Part shown: piece after piece, positions 32,575 through 44,249 of the stretch
Layout of the letters: the number at the start of each line of letters is the position of its first letter
Numbering within the stretch: position 1 is the stretch's first letter
Assembly: GCA_028571685.1 (NCBI GenBank)
Contig: CM053140.1
Location: 150,831,701-150,895,700, forward strand
DNA length: 64,000 bases
Direction: 5' to 3'
From: Heterohyrax brucei
Taxonomy: Eukaryota; Chordata; Mammalia; Hyracoidea; Procaviidae
The notes under the pieces: generated by a model
What the model was told of the DNA's origin: nothing
What the model saw: only the letters and a program-made list of their open reading frames with translations
The model's database searches: none
Made by a program: the position numbers and the translations under genes

Positions 32575-34250
32575 TACTGTGTCTACGAGAAGAGACAATG
32601 GGGAAGCTCAATATCATAAGACAGAAAAAGGCCAGAGATCAACTGCAAAACAGATCATCAACTGCTTATGTATGACTTCAACTGAATCAGAAGAAAATCA
32701 AACAAATCCAAGAGAGCCAGACTACGACCTTGAGTATACCACATTTGAATTTAGATAACATCTCAGGAATAGATTTAATTCACTAACAACAAATGAATGA
32801 CTAAAGACCGGATGAATCCTAGGATGACATTAAGGACATCATACATGAAGAAAGCAAAAGGCCACTTAACGAAAAGGAAGAAAAGGCCAAAATGAATGTC
32901 CAAAGAGACTCTGAACATCAAGTAGCTAAGGTAAATGAAAAAGATGACAAAGTAAAAGAGCTAAACAGAAGATTTCAAAGGGCAGATTGAGAAGACAAAG
33001 TAAAGCATTATAATAAAATGTACAAAGACCTGACTTTAGAAAACTAAAAGGGAAGAACCCTGTTGGCATTTCTGAAGCTGAAAGAACTGAAGAAAAAAAT
33101 GTATGCCTTGATTTGTAATAATGAGAGAGTCTATGGACAAAATATTTAACAACATAGTAAACATCAAAAAAAGATTGAAAGAATACACAGAGTCGCTGGA
33201 TCAAAAAGGATTGATCTATGTTTAGTTATCCCAGTAGATAGAAAATGACAAAGATTGATAGTTTTGAAAGATGTCCAAGCTGCATTGAAGACCTTGACAA
33301 CAAACAAAATCAAAACCAAACCAAACCCAAGATTGCAAGAATTGATATAATACCAGCTGAGATGTTTCAATAAATGGCTGCAATGCTGGAGGAACTAACT
33401 TATCTATACCGAAAAACGTGTAAGACAGCTACTTGGCCATCTGACTAGAAAAGACATATGTTTGCAACCATTCTGAAGAAAGGTGATTCAACCAAATGTG
33501 GAAATTGTCAAAGAATATCATCAATAACACCTGCAAATAAAATTTTACTGAAGATAATTAAAAACTGTTGCAGCAGTACATCAACAGGGAAGTGCCAGAA
33601 AGTCAAGCTACATTCAGAAGAAGATGTGGAATAAAGGATATCATTGCCGACGTTAAATGGATCCTGGCTGAAAGCAGAGAATACCAGAAAGATCTTTACC
33701 TATGTGTTACTGACTATGCAATGACATTCGACTGTGTGGATCATAACACATTGTGGGCAGCATTGTGAAGAATGGGAATTTCAGAACACGTAATTGTGCT
33801 TATTGGGATCCTGTACATAGACCAAGAGGCAGTTGTTTGAACAGAACAAGGGGATACTGCATGGTTTAAAGTCTGGAAAAGTATGCATCAGGGTTGTATC
33901 TTTTTACTGTATATAATCTCTATGCTGAGAAACTAATATAAGAAGTTGGACTAAATGAAAAAGTACACAGCATCAAGATTGAGAAAGATTCATTAATAAC
34001 CTGCATTATGCAGGTGACATCACTTCGCTTGCTGAAAGTAAAGATGACTTCATTGTATTTACTGATTAGGATCAAAGACTACGGCTTCAGTGTGGATTGC
34101 ACCTCAACATAAAGCAAACAAAAATCCCCACAATGGACCAAAAAGCACCATCATGATACATAGAGAAAAGACTAGCATTACCAAAAATTTTAATTTTACA
34201 TGCATTCATAATCAGTACTCATGGAAGCAGCAGTCACAACTGTATCAAAG
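32575..34250 (+). mobile_element. RTE LINE, sense, with reverse-transcriptase region
   Basis: RTE/BovB-type non-LTR element. The RT part gives ESQATFRRRCGIKDIIADVKWILAESREYQKDL in 33590-33700 (here only described in part), then FDCVDHNTLW (motif A, 33727-33756), and the catalytic box at 34007-34018 reads YAGD instead of YADD, so one active-site Asp is lost. Stops and shifts break the frame throughout. The endonuclease part is largely absent. It ends at 'ggaagcagcagtc' next to an old L1 ORF1 piece. Confidence 0.85.
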
Positions 34251-34480
34251 AGAGTGATCTATGAATGACCAGAGTAATGGAATAGTGGAGATAATAGAAA
34301 ATACAGAGAGAATTGTCAAAGATTTATTGACGGAAAATATCCCTGATACCATGAAATATGAGGAGACCTAAGATATTCATAGAACTTCGTACAAGGTAGT
34401 TCTCAAAAGAAATACAGCAACGCGTATTGTACTGAAACTCGCCAAAACTAAAGATAAGGAGACAATTTTAAAAGTGGCTA
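34251..34480 (+). pseudogene. Old L1/HAL1-like ORF1 fragment, RRM part
   Basis: Translated with one stop, it reads ENTERIVKDLLTENIPD, then DIHRTSYKV and RIVLKLAKTKDKETILKVA, which align with the RRM domain of L1 ORF1p (compare ENTESIVAELLKENFP and RHIIIKLNKMKHKQQLLKAA of copy 1 at about 2120-2300). It is far more diverged than copy 1 and resembles HAL1 or an old L1M. The C-terminal domain continues at 35001 beyond an RTE tail. Confidence 0.7.
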
Positions 34481-34484
34481 TGGG

Positions 34485-35000
34485 AAAATGTGCTGCAAAG
34501 TATTGAAAAGCAAAGATGTCACCTTGAAGACTAAAGTGCACCTGACCCAAGTCATAGTGTTTTAAGTAGCATCATACATATCATACGCATGTGAAAGCTG
34601 GACAATGAACAAAGAAGACAGAATAAGAACTGATGTCTTTGAACTGTAGCGTTGGAGAAGAAATGTTGAACGGACCGCCAAAAGAACAAAAAGATCTGTT
34701 CTGGAAGGAGTGTGACCAGAGTGCTCTTTGGAAACAAAAATGGCAAGATCATGTCTTACATACTTCAGACACATTGTCACTGAGGATCAGTCCCTAGAGA
34801 AGGACATCATGCTTGGTAGAGTGGAGGGTCAGCAGAAAAGAGGAAGAGCCCTGGCAAGATGGATTGACACAGTGACCACAAGAAGGGGCTTAAGCATAAA
34901 AACAATTGTGGACATGGCACAAGACCAGGTAGTTTTTGTTCTGTTCTTCATAGGTAGGGTCACTGTGAGTCTGAACTAACTCAATGGCATCTAACAATGA
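34485..35000 (+). mobile_element. RTE 3' end, sense, dividing the old ORF1
   Basis: 'agtattgaaaagcaaagatg', 'gaaagctggacaatgaac', 'agatggattgacacagtg' and terminal 'actcaatggcatctaac' form a 515-bp RTE 3' end. It lies between the RRM and C-terminal parts of one ORF1 fragment, as expected for an insertion into that fragment. Confidence 0.85.
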
Positions 35001-35268
35001 CAGGGGTAAATGAAAAATAATCTAAACAGAAGGGTCAATAAGACTAAGTTCAGACTACTCAGTGGTAACCAGCAGGCAAGAAGGCAGTTGGATGACGTAT
35101 ACAAAGCCTTGCAGGGGGAAAAAAATACCAGCAAAGAATTGTATATCTAGCAAAACTATCTTTCAAATATGATGACAAAATTAGAAAACTTCCAGATAAA
35201 GAGAAATTTAGGGAATTTACAAAACCCAAACCAAAATTACAAGAAATATTTTCCTCCTAGAATCCTTT
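35001..35268 (+). pseudogene. Old L1/HAL1-like ORF1 fragment, C-terminal part
   Basis: With a frameshift it reads DDVYKALQG, then RIVYLAKLSFKYDDKIRKL and PDKEKFREFTKPKPKLQEI, the C-terminal domain of L1 ORF1p (compare PAKLSFKYENEIKAFPDKQ of copy 1). It continues the RRM part at 34251-34480. Confidence 0.8.
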
Positions 35269-35277
35269 AATATTGCA

Positions 35278-35874
35278 ACCTGAGGCTTGAATACTGTCTT
35301 TAGTTCTTTTAGCTTGAGAAATGCCTCTTAGTTTTCTTTCTGCAGCTCCTTGACGTGTCATCGTAACTACTTTATCTTCTCTAGCCACTCTTTGGAGTCT
35401 TCTGTTCAGCTCTTTTACTTTAATATTTCTTCCAGAGCCACTGTGCTATAAACAATCGAGAGCAGGTTTCAAAGTCTCTTCTGACATCCCTTTTGTTTTT
35501 TTCTTTCTTTTCTGTCTTTTTAATGACCACTTGCTTTGTTTATGTCTGATGTATGTGTTATCATTCCACAACACATTTGTCCATTGGTCACTAGTGTTCA
35601 ATATGTTAAGTCTGTTTTTGAGATCAACTCTAAATTGAGATGTACTGGGATGTACTCAGAATTTACCTTTGGCTCTCAAGGACTTGTTTAATTTTTTTCA
35701 GTTTCAATCTGAACTTGTGGATGAGCAGTTGATGGTTTGTTCTGAAGCAGTTGGCCCCTTGCCTTGTTCTGAGTGATGATATTGAGCTTTTCTATTATCT
35801 CTTTCCACAGATGTAGTTAAATTGATTCCTGTATTTTCCCATTTGGTAAAGTTAACATGTATAGTTGCCACTTA
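35278..35874 (-). mobile_element. RTE LINE, antisense, 5' coding region
   Basis: Matches the antisense RTE at 57500-57900 ('tttttgagatcaactctaaa', 'gccttgttctgagtgatgat', 'atattgagcttttctattat' blocks). It is interrupted by a mariner at 35875. Confidence 0.8.
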
Positions 35875-36791
35875 TGAGGTCTGACAATTAAGTTCATGAG
35901 CTCATCCTAGAAAATGTGCTACATAGCTCACTGCTGACTATCACTATGGTCACCTTTGAAGTACTGTTCTTGAAAAGTTATGCATCAATGTCAGCACCCA
36001 GTCTACCCTTCAGAGCAATTTTGGAACTCTTTTTTCTGGAATGGCCATCAGAGCTATCATCGTAGTACCCTTGATGTCCTGAATGCCGTTAAAATGTCCT
36101 TTTTGCAGTATTTCCTCTACCTTTGAGTAAAAGAAAAAAGTCATTGGGAGGGCAGATCATATAAGTAGGAAGGGTATTCCAATACAGTTATTTGTTTACT
36201 GGCTAAACCTTCCTTACAGACCATGCTGTATGAGCTTATACATTGTCATGATGTCAGGGCCATGAGTTGTTTTCAGTTAAGATTATCCTGTTTCTCTATA
36301 GATACTTACTTGGTCTACTGTGCTTCTCACAGTCAGCAGATGATTTTGATGCACAATTCGATGAATTTTTGCAATGTTTTTATCACTTCTACTTGTTACT
36401 GTCTACCCTGACCTCTCTTCATCAGTGATGCTTTCCCTCCCCTCAGAAAAATGTTTAATCCATTTGTATACCGGTGTTTTCTTCATGGCATTATCCCCAT
36501 AAACTTGTACTAACATATCCCTGATTTCACTTCCACACTTGCTGAGTTTTAACAAGAAACATAATGTTTGTTCATTGCTCTAATTCAAGCTCAGCTATTC
36601 TCATGATGACATACAAAAACATGCAATCACAATAATGAATGCCATTCTGCAAGATTCTGGGCATATGTCAACAGAAACACAGCTGTGAGACACTGATATA
36701 CCAAGGTGATGAAATCTTGCTGAGTTGTTTATACAGTGCTGCCAATATAAGTGCATGGTGGCAAGTTCAAGAACTTAATTGTCAGACCTCA
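35875..36791 (-). mobile_element. Mariner, internally deleted copy, nested in RTE
   Basis: Terminal inverted repeats are clear: left 'tgaggtctgacaattaagtt', right its exact reverse complement, with similarity continuing a few bases inward. TA duplicates at 35873-35874 and 36792-36793 show mariner integration. At 917 bp it lacks about 400 bp present in the 19.8-kb copy. The gap falls between 'gagttgtt' and 'ttcagttaa' (36262-36285), removing the part with the first catalytic Asp. Remaining coding sequence is decayed. Confidence 0.92.
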
Positions 36792-36793
36792 TA

Positions 36794-36879
36794 TGCTGTT
36801 GAAAAGTCAGTGAAGAAGTCATTGACCTTACAAAATTCTATCATCTGATCAATGTCATCAATTGTATAACCAAGACCAT
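36794..36879 (-). mobile_element. RTE LINE, antisense, continuation after mariner
   Basis: 'agaagtcattgaccttac' and 'aaaattctatcatctgatc' match 57935-57970, the part that directly follows in the uninterrupted copy. Confidence 0.8.
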
Positions 36880-37400
36880 TGTCATGGATTGACTTGTGTC
36901 CCCAAAAAAGTATGTGTAGCCATGTAGTTGGGCCATGACTCCCAGCATCTTGTGACTGTCCTGCATTTTGTGGTTTTCCTATGCTGTGTGTTAAAGGATT
37001 AGGGTGGAGATCTAAATTCTTCATAGGAATTCCTCCCTGCTCCACTGTAAAGGGAGTTTCCCTGGAGTATGGCTTGCCCTACCCTTAATCCTTTCGTCCT
37101 GCAAGAGATAAAAGGAAAGAGAGGCAGGCAGAGAACTGGAAACCTCACACCAAGCAAACAGCACCAAGAGAGTAGCAAGTCCTTCAGAACAGAGATTCCT
37201 GTGCCAAGACGCTCTCTGGACAAAGACTGATGCAATACTGGACTTTTCCTCCAGAACCGACAAGGGGAAAGCCTTCCCTTGGAATGGGCACCCTGAATAT
37301 GGACTTGTAGCCTACCAGACTGTGTAAGAATAAACCTTCCTTTGTTAAAGCTGTCCATTCTGTGGTATTGCTGTTACAGCAGCCCTAGCTGACTAAAACA
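36880..37400 (+). mobile_element. Solo LTR, MaLR-like, inserted in RTE
   Basis: TGTCATGGATTGACTTG ... GCTGACTAAAACA, with a perfect 5-bp duplication 'accat' (36875-36879, 37401-37405). RTE sequence resumes for a few bases ('atattttt'). Poly(A) region 'agaataaaccttcc' at 37326. Confidence 0.92.
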
Positions 37401-37458
37401 ACCATATTTTTCTGCATCCTGAAAGATATGCAGGGGTAAAACGGAACAATTATAAACA

Positions 37459-37463
37459 CTCAC

Positions 37464-37498
<35 letters not shown>

Positions 37499-37499
37499 A
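37459..37499. repeat. (CA)n microsatellite
   Basis: Interrupted CA array, the last ~24 bp pure. Confidence 0.95.
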
Positions 37500-37679
37500 T
37501 TTATAACAATAATAATAGCAATAAAGTATGAGTGAATACATAGACAGATATGTGAGACCAGCAGGGGTGCAAAGATACATGGCCGTACACCCATGTACAT
37601 ATGTATATGTGTAAATGCTGCAGATATATACATGTATGCAACAGTGCACACAGGGAACACAGTCACAAAAGCTTCTTAG

Positions 37680-38456
37680 CCTTAACCATACACCTGGGGC
37701 TAAGCCACTGGACTTGAAGGCTAGAGTCCATTGTTTCAGAGTACATCTAGATCAATTAGTGTATCATATTCTGTGTAGAAAATATTCATATCCTACTTTG
37801 ATGAGTAGGGACTGGGGTTTTAAAAGCTTATGAGCAGCTATTTAAAGTAGGACAATTGGTTTCTTCCAGTTTAGAGCAAAGAAGAGTGAATACAGTTTGT
37901 CCAAAGGATTAACAGACCACAAAAACCATGCCAGCACAATACTGAGACTAGAAAAACTGGATGGTTCCCAGGTACCATTTATGGCCACTCTGGCTAGGAA
38001 CACATAGTAGTGGATAATTAGACTGAGTGGAAGAGAACTGTAGAACAAAATTAAAAATAAAAAATAAGACCAGACTCACTGGTCTGATAGAGACCAGTGG
38101 AACCTGCAAGACTATGGGTCTTACACACACCTCAAATTTGAAACTGAAATCACTCCTGAAGATTTCATTATAGCCATACAACAGACAGGTCTGTAAAGTG
38201 AATAATGCCAGTGTGGAATATATACTTCAGGAAAATCAATTATACGAGACCGAACGGACAACATTTGCCCAAAAGCAAAGTTCATAAGGATAGTGGGAAC
38301 CAAAGAGCTCGGCCAATGGACACAATGACACAAGACAGTAAAGGGGGAGAGTGCTGACTCATCCAGGGGTTTATAACTAATGTTACAAAACAGTCTGTGT
38401 ATAAATTGCTGAATGAGAAACTAATTTGTTTGGTAAACTTACTTAAACCACAATAA
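37680..38456 (+). mobile_element. Older L1 3' UTR, sense
   Basis: 'ttttaaaagcttatgagcag' and 'aaaactggatggttcccagg' correspond to 'tcttaaaagctgccaagctg' and 'gaactggatggtgcccggcc' in the 3' UTR of L1 copy 1 (7178-7355), but the rest differs, so it is another L1 subfamily. It ends with 'aaaccacaataaaa', a poly(A) signal. Confidence 0.7.
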
Positions 38457-38459
38457 AAT

Positions 38460-38775
38460 ATTCAAAAAGAAAAATGAAGAACAAAGGAAGAATAGAAAGA
38501 ACTAACAAGACCAGAAGTTGGTTCTTTAAAAACATGAATACAATTGACAAATCACAGGCCAAACTGACAAAAAAGCAAGAGAAGAAAATCACCCAAACAG
38601 GAAATGAGATGGCTGGCATTACAAAGATTGTAACGTAATACTGTGAAAAATTGTACTTCAACAAATGGAAAATCTAGAGGAGATGAACAAATTTCTGGAA
38701 ACACACTGCCTGTCTACACTAATACAGAGGTAGAAAAACGAAGTAGAACCACACCAAAGGAAGAAGTTTGAGTTT
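38460..38775 (+). pseudogene. L1 ORF2 fragment
   Basis: Translates to RSWFFKNMNTIDKSQAKLT, matching KSWFFEKINKIDKPLAKLT of ORF2 copy 1 (4100-4155), then ITQTGNEMAGI. Stops follow. It covers about 100 codons of the linker region before the reverse transcriptase. Confidence 0.85.
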
Positions 38776-38829
38776 ATCAGGAAAAAGAAAAACAAAAACA
38801 CACAAAACTCCCCCAAAAGTCTCAGATGC

Positions 38830-38905
38830 AGTCAACACTGCTGGCACCCTGATCTCTTAGCCTCCAGAACAATGGATATAATTTTATGTTGTTTAAAGTC
38901 AGAAG
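38830..38905 (+). repeat. MaLR LTR scrap
   Basis: 'ctggcaccctgatctcttag' and 'cctccagaacaatgg' are the 3' region of MST/MLT1 LTRs. Confidence 0.55.
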
Positions 38906-38939
38906 GGAGAAGGAAAAAAAAAGAAAAAAAACCTACCAT

Positions 38940-39107
38940 GGCTTGGGTAAGGTGCATGGTATAGTGGTTAAGTGATACATTGCTAATCAAAAGGTTGGCA
39001 GTTTGAATTTATCAGACACTCTTTGGAAACTACATGAGGCAGTTCTACTCTGTCCTATAGAGTTGCTGTAAACTGGAATCAACTCAATGGCAATGGTTTT
39101 CTTGGGA
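38940..39107 (+). repeat. AfroSINE, sense
   Basis: 'tggtatagtggttaagtg', 'aaaaggttggcagtttgaat', 'ctctgtcctatagagttgc', 'aactcaatggcaatgg'. Confidence 0.9.
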
Positions 39108-39114
39108 CAGGTAC

Positions 39115-40630
39115 ACCTTAGTCCCCAAAGTGATCTCTGCCTTTTAACACTCTAAAAAGGCCTTCCCGGTTGATTAGTCCAATGCAATGCACTGTTTGAT
39201 TTCTTAGTGATTTTGATTTTCAAAAATTTTTTTATCTGATTTTTCTTTAAATATGTTGATATCTTGTGCTTTATTTTCAGTCTTACTAATACATACTATC
39301 ATCACCTCAATTGTGTGTTCTTTTCTATTGAGTTCTCTAATTCTGTAACTTTACTACTAATCTTCTGAATTTCTACTTCCTGTCTTTGTATACTTTCTTG
39401 CATCCTGTTCAATTTGTCATTATCCTTGTCTGTATCTTGCCTCTTCTCCTTGCTGATCTCTTGAAGAGTTCTAAAATATTAATATTTTGTGTTCTCTCTC
39501 TGATAATTCCAGGAAGTTCTCTTCATCTGGAAAATTTCTTTTATTCTCTGTTTGGGCAGATTTCTGAGGCTATTATGATCAGCCTCTTTATTTGATGCAG
39601 ACTATTGTCTCTGAGCCATCAGTTAAGTTGTGTTTATTTTTATTACTTACTGTGTTCTAGCTTCTTGTTTTGCTTTTGTTTAGAAACGCCCAAATAGGCT
39701 GGTTATATGTACTGGCTTCATTATTGGTGCCTTTAAAGCACTAGCTTTCTGTAATCAGGTAGACAGAACTTTTAGTAGGCATGTGAGTACAGGAGTCCAC
39801 TCAATTTTCTTGTATGGATTCAGCTCATGTGTCCAGTTAACCATTCACCAAATGTGTGCTTCAGAGTCTCCCCCACTGCTGTAAATGGACAAGGGTGATT
39901 GGTGTAGGCACAGGTGTCTGGCTGCACATGCTGGGAAAGTAAGGGGGTCAACAACTGTCCCTGTGTGCCTGTGCAGAAGGCAAGTCCCTTTATGCCAGAT
40001 TCTAAGAGAGGGAACAGTTTGCCCTGAATTTCTAGTTTAGGGGTGTCAGAAGAATGTTTTTCCCCTATTTGTTAAATTGTTACTTCTGTGAGTCTAGGGA
40101 TGGCTTGGGCAAGTGTAAGAGTCCCCCTTTTGGCTCAGATAATAGCAGCAGACTTCAGAGCTGGGCACAGTGTGGAGAAAGTTGGGGAAAGTACTGAGAA
40201 AAGGGACAGAGATTTATGCTGAAGAAATGTTTAATCCGAGCATAATAGTTTGGATGCAAGCCATTTAACTTTGATGACTGAGGGCCATTTTTCACTGGTT
40301 CTGGAGTCAGGAGTAGATTGTTTGCTACTCAGTTTCTCCCACTGAGGAAGATACCCTCTGAATGTCGCTGCTCTGCTTTCCATGCTGGCTGTAGCTGATT
40401 CTTGACAGGTCAGGTCTGACCAGTCATAGGTACTTCTGGCCCTGCTCTCCCTTCCCTGTTGCTCAGCCCATTTTTTTCAACTTTGTTTCAGAGCTCCAAG
40501 AATGTCATATATAATTGATTAATTTGTGATTTGGGGGTCTTGGTTGTTAGATGGATCACAGGAAGCAACTGTCTATCTTGCCACCTTAGCTCTACCTTCT
40601 CTATGGGAAAAACATTGAAAGACACAGGAA
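39115..40630 (-). mobile_element. Old L1 5' region (5' UTR and ORF1 start), antisense
   Basis: The right edge 'atcttgccaccttagctct' is the reverse complement of an L1 start (agagctaaggtggcaagat). Leftward are G+C-richer 5' UTR-like DNA (39850-40480) and a T-rich stretch 39200-39560 that looks like antisense coiled-coil ORF1. Strongly decayed, no frame remains. HAL1 is an alternative. An A-run follows at 40635. Confidence 0.6.
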
Positions 40631-40644
40631 GCTTCAAAAAAAAA

Positions 40645-42150
40645 AAAAAGAGGAAAGGAATACTCACAGTTACTACACCAAAGAATCAGTTAATGTTCAG
40701 TCATTTCAATAGGTAGCATGTGATCAGGAACTGATGATACTGCAGGGAGAAGTCCAAGTTGTTCCTGGAAGTACTGCTGGAAAAAGAAAAAAAATCTCCG
40801 GGAATTGACAGAATACCAATAGAGATTTCCAACAAGGAGATACAGTGCTAGAAGTGATCACTCACACACTCCAAGAAATTTGGAAGATATTTATCTGTAA
40901 GGGATGCACATTTAAGCCTATTCCCAACTAAAGTGATTGACTAAATGCAGACATTATTGAACAGGATCATTAATATCACAAGCAAGCAAAATTCTGAGAA
41001 AGACCGTTTAAAAGTGGCTTCAGCATTATAACAATATGAAACTTCCAGAAATTCAAGCCAGATTCAGAAGTGGATGTGGAACCAGGGCTATCATTACTAA
41101 TGTCAGATAGATCTTGGCTGAAAGCAGAGAATACCAGAAACAGGTAATTTACCTGAGTTTTATTGAATCAAAGGTACTCAACTGAGTGGATAATAACAAA
41201 GTATGGATAACATTGCAAAGAATGAGAATTTAAGAATGCTTGATTGTGCTCATGAGGGACCTGTGCATAGATCAAGAGGCAGTCATTTGAACAGAACAAG
41301 GAGATACCGCCAGGTTTAAAGTCACGAAAGCTGTGCACTAACGTTATATTCTTTCACCGTACCTATGAAAACAATATACTGAGCAAATTATCCAAAAATA
41401 TGGACTATATGAAGAAGAGAAGGGCATCAGGATTGAGGAAAGACTCATTAACAATCTACATCAGGTAGAAGAGGGCTTGAAGCACTTAGTGATGAAGATC
41501 AAAGACCACAGCATTCAGTATGGATTGTATTTCAACAGCAAGAAAACAAAAATTCTCGTGTCTGGTGCAGTAAACAACATCTTGATAAATGGAGAAAAGA
41601 TTGACATTGTCAAAGATTTCACTTTATTTGGATTCACAATTGGGCAAATCAGCTGCAAAGACCTCTTTAAAGTATTGAAAACCACTTGACAACTGAGGTG
41701 CACCTGACCCAAGCCATGGTGTTTTCAGTCACCTCACATGCACGTGAAAGCTGGACAATGAATTAAGAAGACAGTAAGAGCCGACACATATGAATTAGGG
41801 TGTTGGAGAAGAATACTGAATATACCATGGACTGTCAAAAGAATGAACAAATCTGTCTTGGAAGAAGTATATCCAGAATATTCCTTAGAAACAAGGATGG
41901 TTGGATTACGTCTCTCATACTTTGGATGTGTTATCAAGCAGGATCAGTGCCTGGGGAAAGACATCATGCTTGGTAAAGCAGAGGGTCAGCATGAAATAGG
42001 AAGACTTTCAATGACATAGACTGACACACGGGATGCGACAATGGCTCAAGGACAACAGTGATTATGAGGATGGTGCAAGACTGGGAAATGTGTTGTACAT
42101 AGCCTCACTGTGAGTTGGAACAAACTTGTTGGCACCTAACAACCACACCT
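40645..42150 (+). mobile_element. RTE LINE, sense, RT to 3' end
   Basis: From 'aaagaatcagttaatgttcag' through the RT region (aaagcagagaataccagaaa at 41120) to the terminal 'tgttggcacctaacaacc'. An open stretch at 41477-41689 reads MKIKDHSIQYGLYFNSKKTK, the region after the RT catalytic box. The YADD box itself is missing: sequence jumps from 'ctcattaacaatctac' to 'gaagagggcttgaagcac' at 41445-41480, so about 35 bp are deleted. Confidence 0.88.
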
Positions 42151-42515
42151 TTCCATATCTTTCTTCACCTTGATTGTGTTATGTTAACTTCTCCCATGTG
42201 CTGTATTATCTTTCCCTTCACCAAACTATTCTCTAGTTAGTGGTTTTGCTTCCCCTGCCTGATAATCATCAAGGAATGTTTCTGTCTGTGTGAAAATCTT
42301 TTCTTGACTTTTTATAATAGTTATCTCATGTAATATTTGTCTTCCTGTGATTGACTTATTTCACTCAGCATAATGTTCTCCAGGTTCATCCATGTTGTAA
42401 GATGTTTGCAGATTCCTCATTATTCTTCAGTTTTACATAGTATTCCACTGCTTGTATGTAATCCAGGTTGTTTATCCATTCAACCATTGGTGGGTAGTCT
42501 ACTTCTGAAAATATT
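42150..42515 (-). mobile_element. L1 ORF2-end/3' UTR fragment, antisense
   Basis: 'gacttatttcactcagcata', 'ccaggttcatccatgttgt', 'catagtattccactgcttg' and 'tttatccattcaaccattgg' are typical antisense L1 blocks. It separates two RTE pieces. Confidence 0.7.
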
Positions 42516-42519
42516 TGCC

Positions 42520-44240
42520 ACTGAAAACTTTAGGAGCAGCAGCAGAATATCGTTTGATATAGAGCCAGAGGATGTACTCTTCAAGTTGGAAGACACTCAG
42601 GATAACACTAGGGGTCTGACTCCTCAAGGAAGAATCAGCCTTAATCATACAGATGGAGTCAAGCTTTTGGGCCTTTATTTGCTGATGTGGCAGGATGCAA
42701 AATGAGAGGCAAAGTTTGTAAACATCTATTAATACTTAATACGGAATATGCAAAGTATGAAACTAAAACAAATTGGAAGTTGTCAGAAATCAAATGGAAT
42801 GCATAAACATTGATATCCTAGGCATTAGTGCATGAAAATGGACTGGTATTGGCTTTTGAATAGGATATTATATGGCCAGCAATGCTAAGAGTGACCAGAT
42901 TGAAAAGAAATTGTATTGCATTCATTGTCAAAAAGAATGTTTTGTGATCGATCCTGAATTACAATGCTGTCAGTGGTAGGATAATATCCATATGCCTCCA
43001 AGGAAGACCATTATTATGATAATTTCTTCAAGTTTACACACTATCCACTAATGCCAGAGATAAATTGAAGACATTTACTAGCTTCTGCCTTCTAAAATAA
43101 TAAAACTTGCAATCAAGATGCATTGGTAATTATTGGTGATTGAAAAGTGAAAGCTGGAAGAAAGAACAGTAACTGGAAAATACAGTTTTGGTGATAGAAA
43201 GTATAGCAGATATTGTATGATAGAATTTTGTGAGACCAAAGACTTGTTCACCATAATACCTTATTATATCAGCCTAAACCATGACTATACAGATAGATCT
43301 CACTAGATGGAATATGCAGAACATGAATTAATGACAATCTGTGAAGAGATGATGGAAAAGTTCAATATCATCAGTCAGTATAAGGCCGGTGGCCAACTGC
43401 TGCACAGGTTATCAATTGCTCAACTGCAAGTTCAAGTTGAAACTGAAAAAAAAAATAGAATAATTCCATGAAAGGCAAAATATGAACTTGAATACATTGC
43501 ACCTGAATTTAAAAGCCAACTGAAGGATAGATTTGACTCATTAAACACTAATGACCAAACACCAGTTTGGTGACATTAAGTACATCAAGTATATCACACA
43601 CAAAGAATAGAAGAGGTTATTAAAAAGACAGGAAAGAAAATATCCAAATGATGTCAGTAGAGACTCTGAACCTTACTCTTAGTAGCTAAAGTGAGAGGAA
43701 GAAACAATGAAGTAAAAGATCCAAACAGAAGATTTCATAGAGCAACTTGAAAAGACAAGTTTTGTAGTGAAATGTGCAAAGAAGTAAATTAGAAAACCAA
43801 AAAGGAAGAACTAGCTAAGCACTTCTCAAGCTGAAAGAACTAAAGACTCAAGCCTTGGGTTCAGTATTGAAGGATTCTACAAAGAAAATATTAAATCATA
43901 AAGATGAAAAAAATACAAAAGTTAATGTACCTAAAAGAAATGGTTGACATTAAGCTATTCCACGAGGTATCATATGATCAAGAACTGATGGTACTGAAGG
44001 GAGATGTCCAAGCTGCGCTGAAGGCATTGGCAAAAACAATCCTTCAGGAATTGATGGAGTAACAATTGAAATATTTCAATAAATGAATGTACTGACAGAA
44101 GCACTCACTTACCTATGCCAAGAAACGTGAAAGACAGCTATCTAGTCAACTGCCTGGAAGAGATCCACATTTGTGCCCGTTCCAGAGAAAGGTGATCCTA
44201 CAGAATAAAGAAATCATTGAACAATGTCATTAATAAAACG
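42520..44240 (+). mobile_element. RTE LINE, sense, 5' half
   Basis: Complements the antisense copy at 57365-58620 (for example 'actcaggataacactagggg' here and 'ctcttgagtgcctcctaacc' there in reverse). It covers the endonuclease region and runs to the start of the RT region (tgaaggcattggcaaaaac at 44023). Frames are destroyed by many stops. Confidence 0.8.
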
Positions 44241-44249
44241 TTCTTCTTC

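Noticed and set aside
32575..35000. A single intact RTE as an active element
   Set aside because: Multiple stops, a YAGD catalytic box and an ORF1-like insert between its parts.
37374..37666. Minus-strand frames with Cys-Val repeats
   Set aside because: Translation of the CA microsatellite.
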